This document shows positions 25,443-33,915 of a stretch of DNA of 64,000 nt, piece by piece. The translations under genes and the position numbers were made by a program. The stretch's first letter is position 1, and every line of letters begins with the position of its first letter. Source of the stretch: Planctomycetaceae bacterium (GTDB taxonomy: Bacteria > Planctomycetota > Planctomycetia > Pirellulales > Pirellulaceae); the NCBI GenBank assembly GCA_016794985.1, contig JAEUIQ010000087.1:1-64000 (forward strand), written 5' to 3'. Under the pieces are notes generated by a model. The model was not told where the DNA came from, did no database searches, and was given only the letters and a program-made list of their open reading frames with translations.

Positions 25443-28322
25443 ATGGAATTCAAAAGCTGGATCCTCACGCTGATCTTTTGGACTTGGTTATTGCCTGGTC
25501 AAGCGTTTGCACAAATGGCCACGTTTTATCGTGGGCTGAATCTCAACGGTCCCGCAGTCGTCATCGATGGAAATCACTGGGAAGGTCAAGACGCTCCTTG
25601 GTATCGCTCTGATGATCGTGCGTTCGAAAATCAACTCGTACCTCTCGTGCCACCGACCGACAGCGATCGAGCAAAGATGATTCGCAGCAGTCGTTGGGGT
25701 GGCAATCGAATCGAGCTAAGTGGACTGCCGGCCGGTGAGGTCACTTTGTTTCTCTATGTGTGGGAGGACAACGATTCCGAAACGTTTAGCATTTTGGCCA
25801 ATGATCGGATTGTCGAGCTTGACTATCCAAGTGGAAAAGCCGGGAACTGGAAGCGACTGGGGCCTTGGTATGTGACCCCGGTGAACGGCCAGGTGTCACT
25901 GACCAGTCGCGGTGGCGCCGCTAATTTTTCCGGGATCGAAATCTGGCAGGGCCGACATGATGGAGCCGAGGTGGAGATTCCTGGCGAGTCCCTGGCTTTT
26001 TTCGAAAAGCGAATCCGGCCGCTATTGGTTGAAAAGTGTTATGCGTGTCACAGCCAAGAGGCTGATGATTTGCAAGGCGAGTTCTTGGCCGATTCGCGCA
26101 GTTCAATTCGCCGAGGTGGAAGCCTTGGCCCGGGGATCGTTCCCTTTGATCTTCAACAGAGCGTCGTCCTGCAGCGAGTGAAGGCGACCGAGCTCGGCGA
26201 GCAAATGCCACCGGACGAGCCGTTGACGGCTGACGAGGTTCGCGATTTGGAGCAGTGGATCAAGATGGGCGCGCCGGACCCTCGCATGACGCCGACCAGC
26301 CATGCAGGAAAAAAGATTGATGTGAAAGCCGCTTTGGATTTCTGGTCCTTTCGACCAATCGTGCCCCATCGTCAACCCAGCGTGAAGAATGTCGCTTGGC
26401 CTTCGAACGAGATTGACTATTGGATCTTGTCGAAAATGGAGTCCGCAGGTTTGGAACCGGCGCTGGATGCGGACAAACGCGCCTGGCTGCGACGAGTGTC
26501 ATTCGACTTGATCGGTTTGCCGCCGACACCTGCCGAGATCGAAGCGTTTGTCGCCGATTCTTCGCCCGGCGCTTGGGACAAGGTTGTGGACCGCTTGCTT
26601 GATTCTCCCCACTACGGCGAGCGATGGGCGCGACATTGGTTGGATGTGGTGCGTTACGCCGACACGGCTGGGGACAATTCGGATTTCCCTATTCCGCAAG
26701 GTTATCGTTATCGCAATTGGGTGATCGAGGCGTTCAATCGTGATTTGCCCTACGATGAATTTGTCCGTGATCAGTTGGCCGGGGATTTGCGCGGCGGAGC
26801 CAATGAGGCGGAACGACAATCTCGGATTATTGCCACGGGCTATATCGCCATTGCGCGACGATTCGGATCGCGTGTTTCCGATTATCCACAACATCTAACC
26901 ATCGAAGATACGTTGGATAACTTGGGGCGGACGTTTATGGGCTTGTCGCTAGGGTGTGCGCGTTGCCATGATCACAAATTTGATCCGATTACTGCACGGG
27001 ACTACTACGGTCTTTATGGCATCTTTGATGCCACACGTTATCCTTGGCCAGGTATCGAATTAGAACAACGGCAACGAGATTTTGTGCCACTGGTATCGCC
27101 AACCGATTTGCCGGAGCTACAGAAGCAGCAAGATGAACATGATGCAAAGATAAAGCAAGCCCGTGAAGTAGTTGCGGGTTTAGAGAAAGATCTGAAAAAA
27201 ATTGACGAGGATCGTCGCGGGCCTCGGCAAACCGAGTTGGACGAAGCGAAAGCGATGCTCGAAAAACTCGAAGCAATGCCCAGAAGATTCGAAACGGCTT
27301 ACGCCGTCGGCGAGTTGCCGGGTCGTCGCGGCGTTTGCGTACAAATCAAAGGTGATCCGACAAAACCGGGCGACTTTGTACCACGACGTTTTCTGACAGT
27401 TTTTGGTGCTCCCGAAGTCGACAATCAGAGCGGCGAAAGTGGTCGGCGCGACTTAGCAGAGTGGTTGTTGGCGGATTGGAACCCTTTGACGACACGCGTG
27501 ATCGTCAATCGATTGTGGCAGCATCATTTTGGCAAAGGGTTGGTTCCTTCGCCCAATGACTTTGGTCGACAAGGTAAACCGCCGACCCATCCCGAGTTAT
27601 TGGATTACTTGGCCTGGCAATTTCGTCAAGATGGATGGTCGATCAAGCGGATGCACCGTCGTATGGTCCTGTCGCGAACCTATCGCCAATCGACACAGCG
27701 ATCCGAACAGGCTGTGGCTGTCGACCCGAACAATGATTGGTTGTCTGGATTTCCGACAAGACGATTGGACGCCGAGTCTATCCGAGACACGCTGTTGTTC
27801 GTGGCGGGCAATTTGGATACCTCTCCTGGGCAATCTCATCCGTTCCCAGATCAATCCACCTGGAAATTTACTCAGCATCATCCATTCAAAGCTCAATACG
27901 ACCACAATCATCGCAGCATTTATCTCATGACACAACGGATACAACGCCACACGTTTTTGGCAACTTTCGATGGGGCCGATCCATCGACTAGTATTGGCAA
28001 CCGGCTTAACAGCACGACACCGATTCAAGCTTTGTACTTTCTCAACGATCCGTTTGTGCATCAACAGACGGCCGACCTGGCCGAACGAATTCGAACCATC
28101 GCAACAGACCGCACGTCGCGAGTCAAAGCAGCCTACACGCTATTGTTTGGCAGGCCTCCTGATGCACAAGAAGTTCAACTTGCGAATGACTACTTGGATT
28201 CATGGCGAGTACGGACTGACGAGCCGACTGATTTTTCGGACAGGGAAACTTGGGAGCGGGATGCTTGGAGTTCTTATGTTCGCACGCTGATTCGACTGAA
28301 CGAGTTTGTTTACTTAGACTAG
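25443..28322 (+). CDS. DUF1549/DUF1553 protein with cytochrome-like N-terminal domain
   Basis: 959 residues from ATG 25443; the signal peptide is residues 1-22, ending AFA. A carbohydrate-binding-like segment (PSCyt-associated) precedes a planctomycete cytochrome C domain with CYACH at 199-203. DUF1549 follows (ARHWLDVVRYADTAGDN) and a second CxxCH (GCARCHDHKFDP) sits near 506. A charged coiled-coil linker lies around residues 560-610, and DUF1553 (LAEWLLADWNPLTTRVIVNRLW) fills the end. Such proteins are hugely expanded in planctomycetes and are paired with DUF1501 proteins; biochemical function is unknown. Unusually, its stop codon (28320-28322) lies inside the left terminus of a MITE-like element, so the original C-terminus may have differed. 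Confidence 0.9.
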   Translation: MEFKSWILTLIFWTWLLPGQAFAQMATFYRGLNLNGPAVVIDGNHWEGQDAPWYRSDDRAFENQLVPLVPPTDSDRAKMIRSSRWGGNRIELSGLPAGEVTLFLYVWEDNDSETFSILANDRIVELDYPSGKAGNWKRLGPWYVTPVNGQVSLTSRGGAANFSGIEIWQGRHDGAEVEIPGESLAFFEKRIRPLLVEKCYACHSQEADDLQGEFLADSRSSIRRGGSLGPGIVPFDLQQSVVLQRVKATELGEQMPPDEPLTADEVRDLEQWIKMGAPDPRMTPTSHAGKKIDVKAALDFWSFRPIVPHRQPSVKNVAWPSNEIDYWILSKMESAGLEPALDADKRAWLRRVSFDLIGLPPTPAEIEAFVADSSPGAWDKVVDRLLDSPHYGERWARHWLDVVRYADTAGDNSDFPIPQGYRYRNWVIEAFNRDLPYDEFVRDQLAGDLRGGANEAERQSRIIATGYIAIARRFGSRVSDYPQHLTIEDTLDNLGRTFMGLSLGCARCHDHKFDPITARDYYGLYGIFDATRYPWPGIELEQRQRDFVPLVSPTDLPELQKQQDEHDAKIKQAREVVAGLEKDLKKIDEDRRGPRQTELDEAKAMLEKLEAMPRRFETAYAVGELPGRRGVCVQIKGDPTKPGDFVPRRFLTVFGAPEVDNQSGESGRRDLAEWLLADWNPLTTRVIVNRLWQHHFGKGLVPSPNDFGRQGKPPTHPELLDYLAWQFRQDGWSIKRMHRRMVLSRTYRQSTQRSEQAVAVDPNNDWLSGFPTRRLDAESIRDTLLFVAGNLDTSPGQSHPFPDQSTWKFTQHHPFKAQYDHNHRSIYLMTQRIQRHTFLATFDGADPSTSIGNRLNSTTPIQALYFLNDPFVHQQTADLAERIRTIATDRTSRVKAAYTLLFGRPPDAQEVQLANDYLDSWRVRTDEPTDFSDRETWERDAWSSYVRTLIRLNEFVYLD

Positions 28323-28463
28323 TGCTTTGTCACAGTCAGAAAATGGGGTGGGGTAAAGGGGTCGGGAGTCCATTGTGCGAAGCACCCCCAGGGCCGTTTC
28401 GGCAATTGACTTCCGACCCATTTACCCCACCGATCCCAAAATTAAAACGTGACAAAGCACTAG
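28319..28463. mobile_element. MITE-like element with long terminal inverted repeats
   Basis: CTAGTGCTTTGTCAC at 28319-28333 is repeated exactly, inverted, at 28449-28463. Imperfect pairing continues inward for about another 30 bases (GGGGTGGGGTAAAGGGGTCGG on the left against its complement at about 28414-28440). The 145-bp element encodes nothing and would fold into one long hairpin. It lies between the DUF1549 and DUF1501 genes and supplies the stop codon of the first. REP/MITE-like elements with GGTCGGGAGTC arms are known in planctomycetes, but the transposase that moves this one is not in the window. The flanking target duplication could not be defined. Confidence 0.75.
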
Positions 28464-28567
28464 GATCTGTCGCACGAAGATTCGAGGTTCCTGCCGCCAC
28501 TCCAGTTTTGGAAAACGCAGCGACGTTAACGACCACTGGCAATACCTTTAACTGAAAGTCACCAAGC

Positions 28568-29941
28568 ATGTTTCCCACAACTCGACGTGCTGTGCTGCAA
28601 TCATTGGTTGGCGGTTCGCTATTAATGCCAGGACTATTAAGGGAGTTGTTGGCTGAGGGCCGAACCGACGACGATCCCTTGATGCCCAAACAGCCCCATT
28701 TTTCGGCTCGGGCCAAACGAGTCATTTTTGTGTTCTCGAATGGAGGTGTATCGCACATGGACACGTTCGATCACAAACCTGAGTTGTACAAAGCAGATGG
28801 CAAGTTGACTGGAATTGGCGGTGGACTGTCGAACGAGCAACGAGTGCTGCTTCGCCCATTGTGGGACTTCAAGCCAGGTGGCCAATGTGGCACATTGGTC
28901 AGCGATTTGTTTCCCTACCTTCGCGAGTGTATGGATGATGTTTGTTTGATTCGTTCGTTGCATGGAAATGACAACGAGCACTACAACGCGACACTAGGCA
29001 TGCACACGGGATCGTTCTTTTTCGCGCGGCCCAGTATTGGTTCTTGGGTCAGTTATGGCTTGGGTACCGAGAATCAAAATCTGCCTTCATTCGTGGCGTT
29101 GGCGCCGCAAATGCCTTACGCAGGGACGCAGATATTCAACAACGATTTTTTACCTGCCTATCATCAAGGAGTCCGAGTGCTTGGCGGGCAAGAACCGGTT
29201 GCCAACCTTCGCCGACGGTCCGCGAAGGAGATTCAGCAGCGTGAACTGGATTTCGCCGATGTTCTCAATAATAAGCATCTGCAGGAGCGAACACCCGATT
29301 CGAACTTGTCAGCCCGAATTCGTAGTTTTGAAACCGCATTTCATATGCAAGCCAGTGCGCCAGAGGCGTTTGCAATTGACGATGAGTCCGATGAAACGTT
29401 GGCGTCTTATGGACTGAAACGCGGTCAAAACGAAGGCTTTGCCTGGCAATGTTTGGTCGCGAGGCGATTGGCTGAACGCGGCGTCCGCTTTACGGAAATT
29501 GTCGATGGCAGTAGCAGTCACAACTGGGATCAGCATGGCGACATGGCTGAACACGCCCAGCATGCCAAGAATATTGATCAACCTTTGGCTGCGTTACTAA
29601 AGGACTTGAAGCAACGTGGCATGTTCGAGGAGACCTTGGTAGTTTGGACGACAGAATTCGGACGAACGCCTGGCGTCGATGGCGACAAAGGTCGAGGGCA
29701 TCACAGCGCCTGTTTCTCGTCATGGTTAGCGGGCGCTGGAGTCCGCGGTGGCATGACCTACGGCAAGACGGACGAATTGGGGGCCACTGTCGCGGAACAT
29801 GGAGTCCACGTTCATGATTTTCACGCGACGATCTTGCACCTGCTAGGGATTGATCATACCCGCCTCACCTATCGACATGCCGGCCGAGATTATCGATTGA
29901 CCGACGTCCACGGCCGGATCGTACAAGCCATTTTGTCCTAG
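28568..29941 (+). CDS. DUF1501 protein (sulfatase-like fold, secreted)
   Basis: 457 residues. The N-terminus TTRRAVLQSLVGGSLLMPGL carries a twin arginine and a hydrophobic stretch, so export by the Tat pathway is likely. The body has DUF1501 landmarks: VIFVFSNGGVSHMDTFDHKP at about 57-76, IRSLHGNDNEHYNA, TEIVDGSSSHNWDQHG and TTEFGRTPGVDGDKGRGHH. The family is related to alkaline phosphatase/sulfatase-like metal enzymes. DUF1501 genes follow DUF1549/DUF1553 genes in planctomycetes, as here. The MITE-like element between them (28319-28463) may change co-expression of the pair. Confidence 0.9.
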   Translation: MFPTTRRAVLQSLVGGSLLMPGLLRELLAEGRTDDDPLMPKQPHFSARAKRVIFVFSNGGVSHMDTFDHKPELYKADGKLTGIGGGLSNEQRVLLRPLWDFKPGGQCGTLVSDLFPYLRECMDDVCLIRSLHGNDNEHYNATLGMHTGSFFFARPSIGSWVSYGLGTENQNLPSFVALAPQMPYAGTQIFNNDFLPAYHQGVRVLGGQEPVANLRRRSAKEIQQRELDFADVLNNKHLQERTPDSNLSARIRSFETAFHMQASAPEAFAIDDESDETLASYGLKRGQNEGFAWQCLVARRLAERGVRFTEIVDGSSSHNWDQHGDMAEHAQHAKNIDQPLAALLKDLKQRGMFEETLVVWTTEFGRTPGVDGDKGRGHHSACFSSWLAGAGVRGGMTYGKTDELGATVAEHGVHVHDFHATILHLLGIDHTRLTYRHAGRDYRLTDVHGRIVQAILS

Positions 29942-30282
29942 GCCAAGTTCATCAACTCTAATCCATTGAGCTTTTTTAGTTGGGGTTTCGAAAGAACTTC
30001 CAATTTTGGCTTTGGGATGGCGAAACGCGTGCCACAACTACTTACAATACTCCCGGGTTGTTTTGCTCGAAAAAGCGAGACCTCAGAAGTTTGCGGATGG
30101 ATCTTTCATCGATGAACGAGGAAAATGGCAGCTAGGTTACAGACCTACAACGACCGCGGTCAATTGGCCACCGCATCGACAATGTGCGTCGCCAGTCCTC
30201 TGGCGGCCTGCGGGTGGAACAACTCCTAACCTATCTCACAGCATCGTGGGGAAACTTCTGACCCCACGTAGCATTTGCCAAG
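29942..30282. other. Decayed 5' RHS sequence and hairpin
   Basis: No intact gene. One frame near 30140-30180 reads YNDRGQLATAS, an RHS/YD-repeat-like phrase, but stops interrupt it shortly after, so the upstream part of the RHS gene appears to be lost. A small hairpin, CGTGGGG at 30245-30251 with CCCCACG at 30262-30268, lies just before the remaining frame. Confidence 0.45.
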
Positions 30283-31449
30283 GTGTCCAGAGCGATGGCG
30301 GGTATCCAAGGCCAGTACGAAAACGGCTACGTGGGTGGCAATCCAGTTTGGAAGAAGATCACGCGCAGTGGCCGCGTGGTCGAACACCGCGTGCCTATTC
30401 ATGCCGGTCCGAACTTGATCGCTGAGTACAACGCGGGAGTCGCGGCCAGCACTCCCGTGCAGGAGTACGTGTACGCTGGCGAGATCGATTCCTTGGTCTT
30501 GATCCGTCGCAGCGACGCGACCAAATACGGAGTCACTCGAAATCGCCAGTGGAGCATCACTGCTCTGCACGACCTGGCCAACGGCACCATCGTCGAATGC
30601 TACGCATACGAGATAACGGGTCGCCGCACCATCTACGCCGCCAACGGCACCACGGTCCGCACCACCTCCTCCTTCGGCAACCACTTCGGCTACACCAACC
30701 GCCGGCACGACGAGGAGTCGGGGCTCATGTACTTCCGCGCGCGGTTCTACAACCAACTAACGGGTGAGTTCCTCAGCCGCGATCCGATGGAGTTCGTGGA
30801 TGGGATGAGTTTGTACCGGGGGTACATCGGGATTAACTCAATGGATCCAATGGGTTTCGCCGAATGCAAAGCCGGATATAACCCAGATCATTGCGGTAGA
30901 CTGTTTAGCAGATATAGCCTAGATGTTAGCAAAAACTTTCCAACGCTTTACAAAGTACTTAATTTGATCGGCTTGGACAAACTAAGCTACAAAATTCACA
31001 TTGAAAAGAAGGAGTGTTGCGAATGCTGCAATAATGTTTGGGACAGAACCGATAAATCTCACACAATTGGAGGACTTCTTGAGGCAGCGTTTTCTGGGAA
31101 GAGGCCAATTGATTTGTATGTTAGAGTTGGGTTCAGTTGCAGCGGTACCATGCGTGAAAGCAAGTGTAGTGGCAACGGTGGGGCCAGCTGTTGCCAAATT
31201 AGTGGAGAAATCGGGGCGATTATGCAAATAAAGGCCGGTTTCTTTGGAGTTGGAGCCCGAGTTGGCATAGCGGTCCGAGAAAAATGTTGTGTGGACCGTG
31301 GCGGTAACATTAAGTGTCGAACCTGTTTTCAAGTTCGATTTCGATACTTTGGCAATTTCGGCTTACACGAATGGGGACATGAAGTACAGTCTAGTGATTT
31401 CGGTTGTATTGGGGATGGCGATGTTGGGGATGACGGAGATATTCTTTGA
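30283..31449 (+). CDS. RHS core 3' fragment with cysteine-rich C-terminal tip
   Basis: 388 residues from GTG 30283. Residues 1-191 are the end of an RHS core: HAGPNLIAEYN, EYVYAGEID, the conserved RARFYNQLTGEFLSRDP (about 152-168) and the closing DPMGF at 188-192. Residues 193-388 form a separate tip domain with 15 cysteines, four of them as CC pairs. I do not recognise it; in RHS proteins this place carries a toxin. The DNA of the tip is visibly more AT-rich than the core, typical of exchanged tips. A normal RHS protein has well over 1000 residues, so this is either a displaced orphan tip cassette or a remnant of a decayed gene. Two small membrane ORFs follow and could be immunity genes. Confidence 0.65.
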   Translation: MSRAMAGIQGQYENGYVGGNPVWKKITRSGRVVEHRVPIHAGPNLIAEYNAGVAASTPVQEYVYAGEIDSLVLIRRSDATKYGVTRNRQWSITALHDLANGTIVECYAYEITGRRTIYAANGTTVRTTSSFGNHFGYTNRRHDEESGLMYFRARFYNQLTGEFLSRDPMEFVDGMSLYRGYIGINSMDPMGFAECKAGYNPDHCGRLFSRYSLDVSKNFPTLYKVLNLIGLDKLSYKIHIEKKECCECCNNVWDRTDKSHTIGGLLEAAFSGKRPIDLYVRVGFSCSGTMRESKCSGNGGASCCQISGEIGAIMQIKAGFFGVGARVGIAVREKCCVDRGGNIKCRTCFQVRFRYFGNFGLHEWGHEVQSSDFGCIGDGDVGDDGDIL

Positions 31450-31567
31450 CGGCATGACGCACGGTATTTATCGGATCGCTGCCCTGCAAATCAAATCGTC
31501 TCGATGGTACAAGGCTCGCACAGTCATAGAAAGTCTAGAGGAATGTGCCGTCAGCAAATTTGGTTGA
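31379..31567 (+). CDS. Small single-span membrane protein, possible immunity gene
   Basis: 62 residues from ATG 31379 (MKYSLVISVVLGMAMLGMTE), with one N-terminal hydrophobic segment and a charged tail. It overlaps the end of the RHS tip by 71 bp and the next ORF by 25 bp. The AT-rich base use matches the tip. It is short, so it may be a piece of the following membrane protein separated by a frameshift, or not a gene at all. Its function is not known. Confidence 0.35.
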   Translation: MKYSLVISVVLGMAMLGMTEIFFDGMTHGIYRIAALQIKSSRWYKARTVIESLEECAVSKFG

Positions 31568-32091
31568 TTGTTTGGAAACTAGCTGTATTCAATTTTCTCT
31601 CAAGGGGAGCTCATGCTGTCGTCGTTTCGTTACTGGTGCTGATAGCTTCACAAAGTGTCGCGGTATCAATTACAATTTGTACCGCATTTATGCTGATTGA
31701 GGCGTTAGCGCGCGTGATGTTGTTTCGAGTAATCAAGAACTGGCCGACTGGAAAACTCACCGAGATTTCTCTCACGACTCAGTGCGGACATAGCGATTAT
31801 GGTTACAGAATCGATTGCTGCTACAGTTTTGAGGTCTCCAAGGTTCGATACTTCGGAAATGTTGTAAATCCGTTCGTGCAAGAAGGCGCGTCGAACAACG
31901 AGTCGCTTAAGCAACGAGTTGCGTCGATTGAGTCAATCACTGAAGTTATTTATTTTCAAACTGCGCCGCAGATTTGCCTGCTTGATCCACCGAATGTCGA
32001 ACTGCTTCGCTATGAAATCATGCGATTGTTTTTCGTTAATCTGCTATTCATAATTTGCTTGTTAACTTTGGAGCGATTCGGTGCTGTGTGA
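31543..32091 (+). CDS. DUF3592-like membrane protein downstream of RHS tip
   Basis: 182 residues from ATG 31543 (the frame is open from 31504). Two hydrophobic segments at about residues 5-60, a soluble middle domain, and one at the C-terminus (LFFVNLLFIICLLTL). The middle domain, with YRIDCCYSFEVSKVRYFGN and later VIYFQTAPQICLLDP, follows the pattern of DUF3592 proteins (strand with Y..G, then YDP-N-P). Proteins of this shape often follow RHS toxins and may act as immunity proteins, but this is inference from position. AT-rich like the tip. Confidence 0.55.
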   Translation: MCRQQIWLIVWKLAVFNFLSRGAHAVVVSLLVLIASQSVAVSITICTAFMLIEALARVMLFRVIKNWPTGKLTEISLTTQCGHSDYGYRIDCCYSFEVSKVRYFGNVVNPFVQEGASNNESLKQRVASIESITEVIYFQTAPQICLLDPPNVELLRYEIMRLFFVNLLFIICLLTLERFGAV

Positions 32092-32155
32092 GTACCCTGG
32101 AAGGAAATGACTCGTGCCCTGGAACAACTGCGAGCGGGTCAAGTTGATTGTTACG

Positions 32156-32190
32156 GGCCGAGTTGTGGTCGCATTTTTGGCCGAATTGTG
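32156..32190. repeat. GGCCGA-N-TTGTG direct repeats, possible IS21-family terminal repeats
   Basis: GGCCGAGTTGTG at 32156-32167 and GGCCGAATTGTG at 32179-32190 lie 23 bases apart in the same orientation. IS21-family elements carry several such short repeats at each end for transposase binding, and an IstB remnant begins 250 bp further on. The assignment to this IS end is inferred. Confidence 0.35.
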
Positions 32191-32378
32191 ACTGTAGAGA
32201 TTTTGGGGTGGCTTGAAGCGTGTTGACCGAATTGTTGTGAATTCCGGAGCAACTTGGGCGATCAGTCGTCGTAACTTCGCTCAATGCGAATGACTTTTGT
32301 CTGTGAACCCGAACCTTTACGAAGTTAGCGGAACCGAACCTTTACGATTCCTGACTCCTTGCCTATCTTAACATCAGC

Positions 32379-32435
32379 GAGTTGGGGGCCGTTTCGATGG
32401 AGCGCAGCGGAATCGAAACGGCCCCCAACTCGCGC
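32379..32435. repeat. 22-bp perfect inverted repeat, hairpin
   Basis: Positions 32379-32400 and 32414-32435 are exact inverse complements (core GTTGGGGGCCGTTTCGAT), separated by a 13-base loop GGAGCGCAGCGGA. No T-run follows, so it is a poor terminator for the plus strand. It lies 8 bp beyond the stop of the IstB remnant and could be a terminator of that element, a transposon end or a regulatory RNA structure. Confidence 0.6.
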
Positions 32436-32443
32436 GCGGAATG

Positions 32444-33074
32444 TCAGCCCGTCTGGGTGGCGTCCGACCCGCCGTTTGTCGCGGTCGACGCCGAGCGTCC
32501 CAGGCTTGCCTCCAAGTCCTTTAGTCGGTAGCTGCGGCCTTGGATATTGAGCACCGTTGCCGAATGCAATAGTCGATCCAGGATCGCTCCCGCCAGCACA
32601 TCATCCCCGGCCAGTACTCCCGGCCAAGAAGCGATCCCTTTGTTCGTGGTAATGATTGTCGAACCTATTTGGTAACGAAGATTCACCACTCGAAATAGCA
32701 GGTTCGCTTCCTCTCGGCTCATTGTCTGGCAGCCGAATTCATCCAGCACCAGCAGGTTCGACGCCATGTACTTGCGATTCTTCAACTGGGCCGGATGGAG
32801 TTCACCATCTGGCTTCGGTTGATGCATGCATTCATCGACATGGTAGTAGTTGACGCTGAAGCCATTTTCCAAGGCTCGCGTCGCTAACGCCACTGCCAAG
32901 TGAGTCTTGGACTCCAGGAGGACCCTGCAACAAGATGCACCGGCTGTCTCGCACCCATTGGCATGTCGCCAGAGTTTCGATCTGATTACGCGACACCGTT
33001 GTGACCATCATGGCCACCGGTCCTTCGACCGTGTACTGGTTGGTGACCATCCGGCCTGCGCAAGCAAACAACAA
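32444..33074 (-). pseudogene. istB: IstB-like transposase helper ATPase, truncated and frameshifted
   Basis: The C-terminal 150 residues are in one frame (THLAVALATRAL, LLVLDEFGCQTM as Walker B, RLLHSATVLNIQGRSYR as the typical ending). The preceding part (NQIETLATCQWVRDSRCILLQGPPGV, written here in two pieces: NQIETLATCQWV and ILLQGPPGV) is in another frame. The break sits within the P-loop near 32918, where two bases appear to be missing from GPPGVGKTH. The N-terminal domain of IstB is absent. The partner istA is not found. This is a dead IS21-family remnant. Confidence 0.85.
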
Positions 33075-33164
33075 AAATCAGCAGCGGGAAGGCCGCAACC
33101 GAGCTCGTCTCGGTTGGGCCAAGGATTCACCACTAAAGGCAACACAACCATCGCAGGAGAAGCG

Positions 33165-33231
33165 GTCGAGGGACAGATCTGTTTCGCAAACGAACAGCAC
33201 CGAGACCGCAACAATTCACGCTCGCAAGTCC
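33165..33231. repeat. 67-bp direct repeat, copy 1
   Basis: Begins GTCGAGGGACAGATCTGTTT and ends CTCGCAAGTCC. It matches 33705-33771 at 63 of 67 positions, exactly 540 bp apart. No protein function is seen in any frame. Confidence 0.8.
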
Positions 33232-33257
33232 GAACGCTGCGTACCCAAGATTAAAAC

Positions 33258-33535
33258 CGATCGGCCTACTTGCGGACATGACCGAAGCAGAGTCGATCCT
33301 ACGGCCTTTCAAATCCTTGGAGCTCGTTCTGTAGCGGGCCTGTAGCTGACCAGTCATTGCCCCATTGGCGTGAAGCCAATGGTGGCTGTCTTGTACCTGA
33401 GATCTTAAACGATCGGCCTACTTGCGGACTTGTCTGAAGCAGAGTCGATCCTACGGGCCTCCCAATCCCTTGGGGCAAGTTCTGTAGCTGACCAGTCATC
33501 GCCCCATTGGCGTGAAGCCAATGGTGGCGGGCTTT
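33258..33535. repeat. Two-copy tandem repeat with internal hairpin
   Basis: Unit 1 starts at 33258 and unit 2 at 33410 with CGATCGGCCTACTTGCGGA. Both continue with GAAGCAGAGTCGATCCTACG, TGACCAGTCAT and the hairpin CCATTGGC-GTGAA-GCCAATGG (33362-33382 and 33503-33523). Unit 1 carries ten extra bases (GTAGCGGGCC), so the spacing is 152 bp at the start and 142 bp at the hairpin. Similarity is high but not complete. Confidence 0.75.
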
Positions 33536-33704
33536 GTACACAAGATCACTCGCATGAAGCCAATGGTGGCGGGTTGGAAATCAAGATTGCTTGCGTAAAA
33601 CCGATGGTGGCAATTTGGTACTCAATGTCAAATCCGCGTTCGCCGGATTCACTCCGGCGGGAGCAAGACTGGCAGCTACACGGATGCCAAACACGTGCGG
33701 AGTG

Positions 33705-33771
33705 GTCGAGGGACAGATCTGTTTCGCAAACGAACTTCATCGAGACCGCAACGATTCACGCTCGCAAGTCC
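33705..33771. repeat. 67-bp direct repeat, copy 2
   Basis: Second copy of the repeat at 33165-33231, in the same orientation, with four differences. The pair brackets the tandem-repeat unit. Confidence 0.8.
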
Positions 33772-33915
33772 AGTCGGTCCACGATTCTCACTGCGCACGA
33801 AGAACCTTATTTCGCCGCTCCAATCCCAAGAAGAATGACTCGCCACTCTAAAGTGTTCATTCGGTCGTTCGTCCTACAAGAATAGCGCGTTTGCCTTGGC
33901 CGATTGTCGGCGACA

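Larger units (their letters stand above)
32092..32443. other. Intergenic region with IS21-type end-like repeats and a long hairpin
   Basis: No gene is recognised in these 352 bases. They hold two GGCCGA-N-TTGTG repeats at 32156-32190, two copies of CCGAACCTTTACGA near 32309 and 32335, and the 22-bp perfect hairpin at 32379-32435. The arrangement suits the outer end of an insertion sequence. Confidence 0.4.
33075..33915. other. Repeat-rich non-coding field
   Basis: Between the IstB remnant and the next operon there is no recognisable gene. The 841 bases contain a pair of 67-bp direct repeats (33165-33231, 33705-33771), and between them a duplicated 140-150-bp unit that includes a small hairpin, plus further partial copies of the GCCAATGGTGGC motif near 33556 and 33604. 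Confidence 0.5.

Noticed and set aside
33258..33620. Possible CRISPR array from repeated GCCAATGGTGGC motifs
   Set aside because: Copies are few, unevenly spaced and degenerate, and the regions between them are themselves repeated; no cas genes are present.
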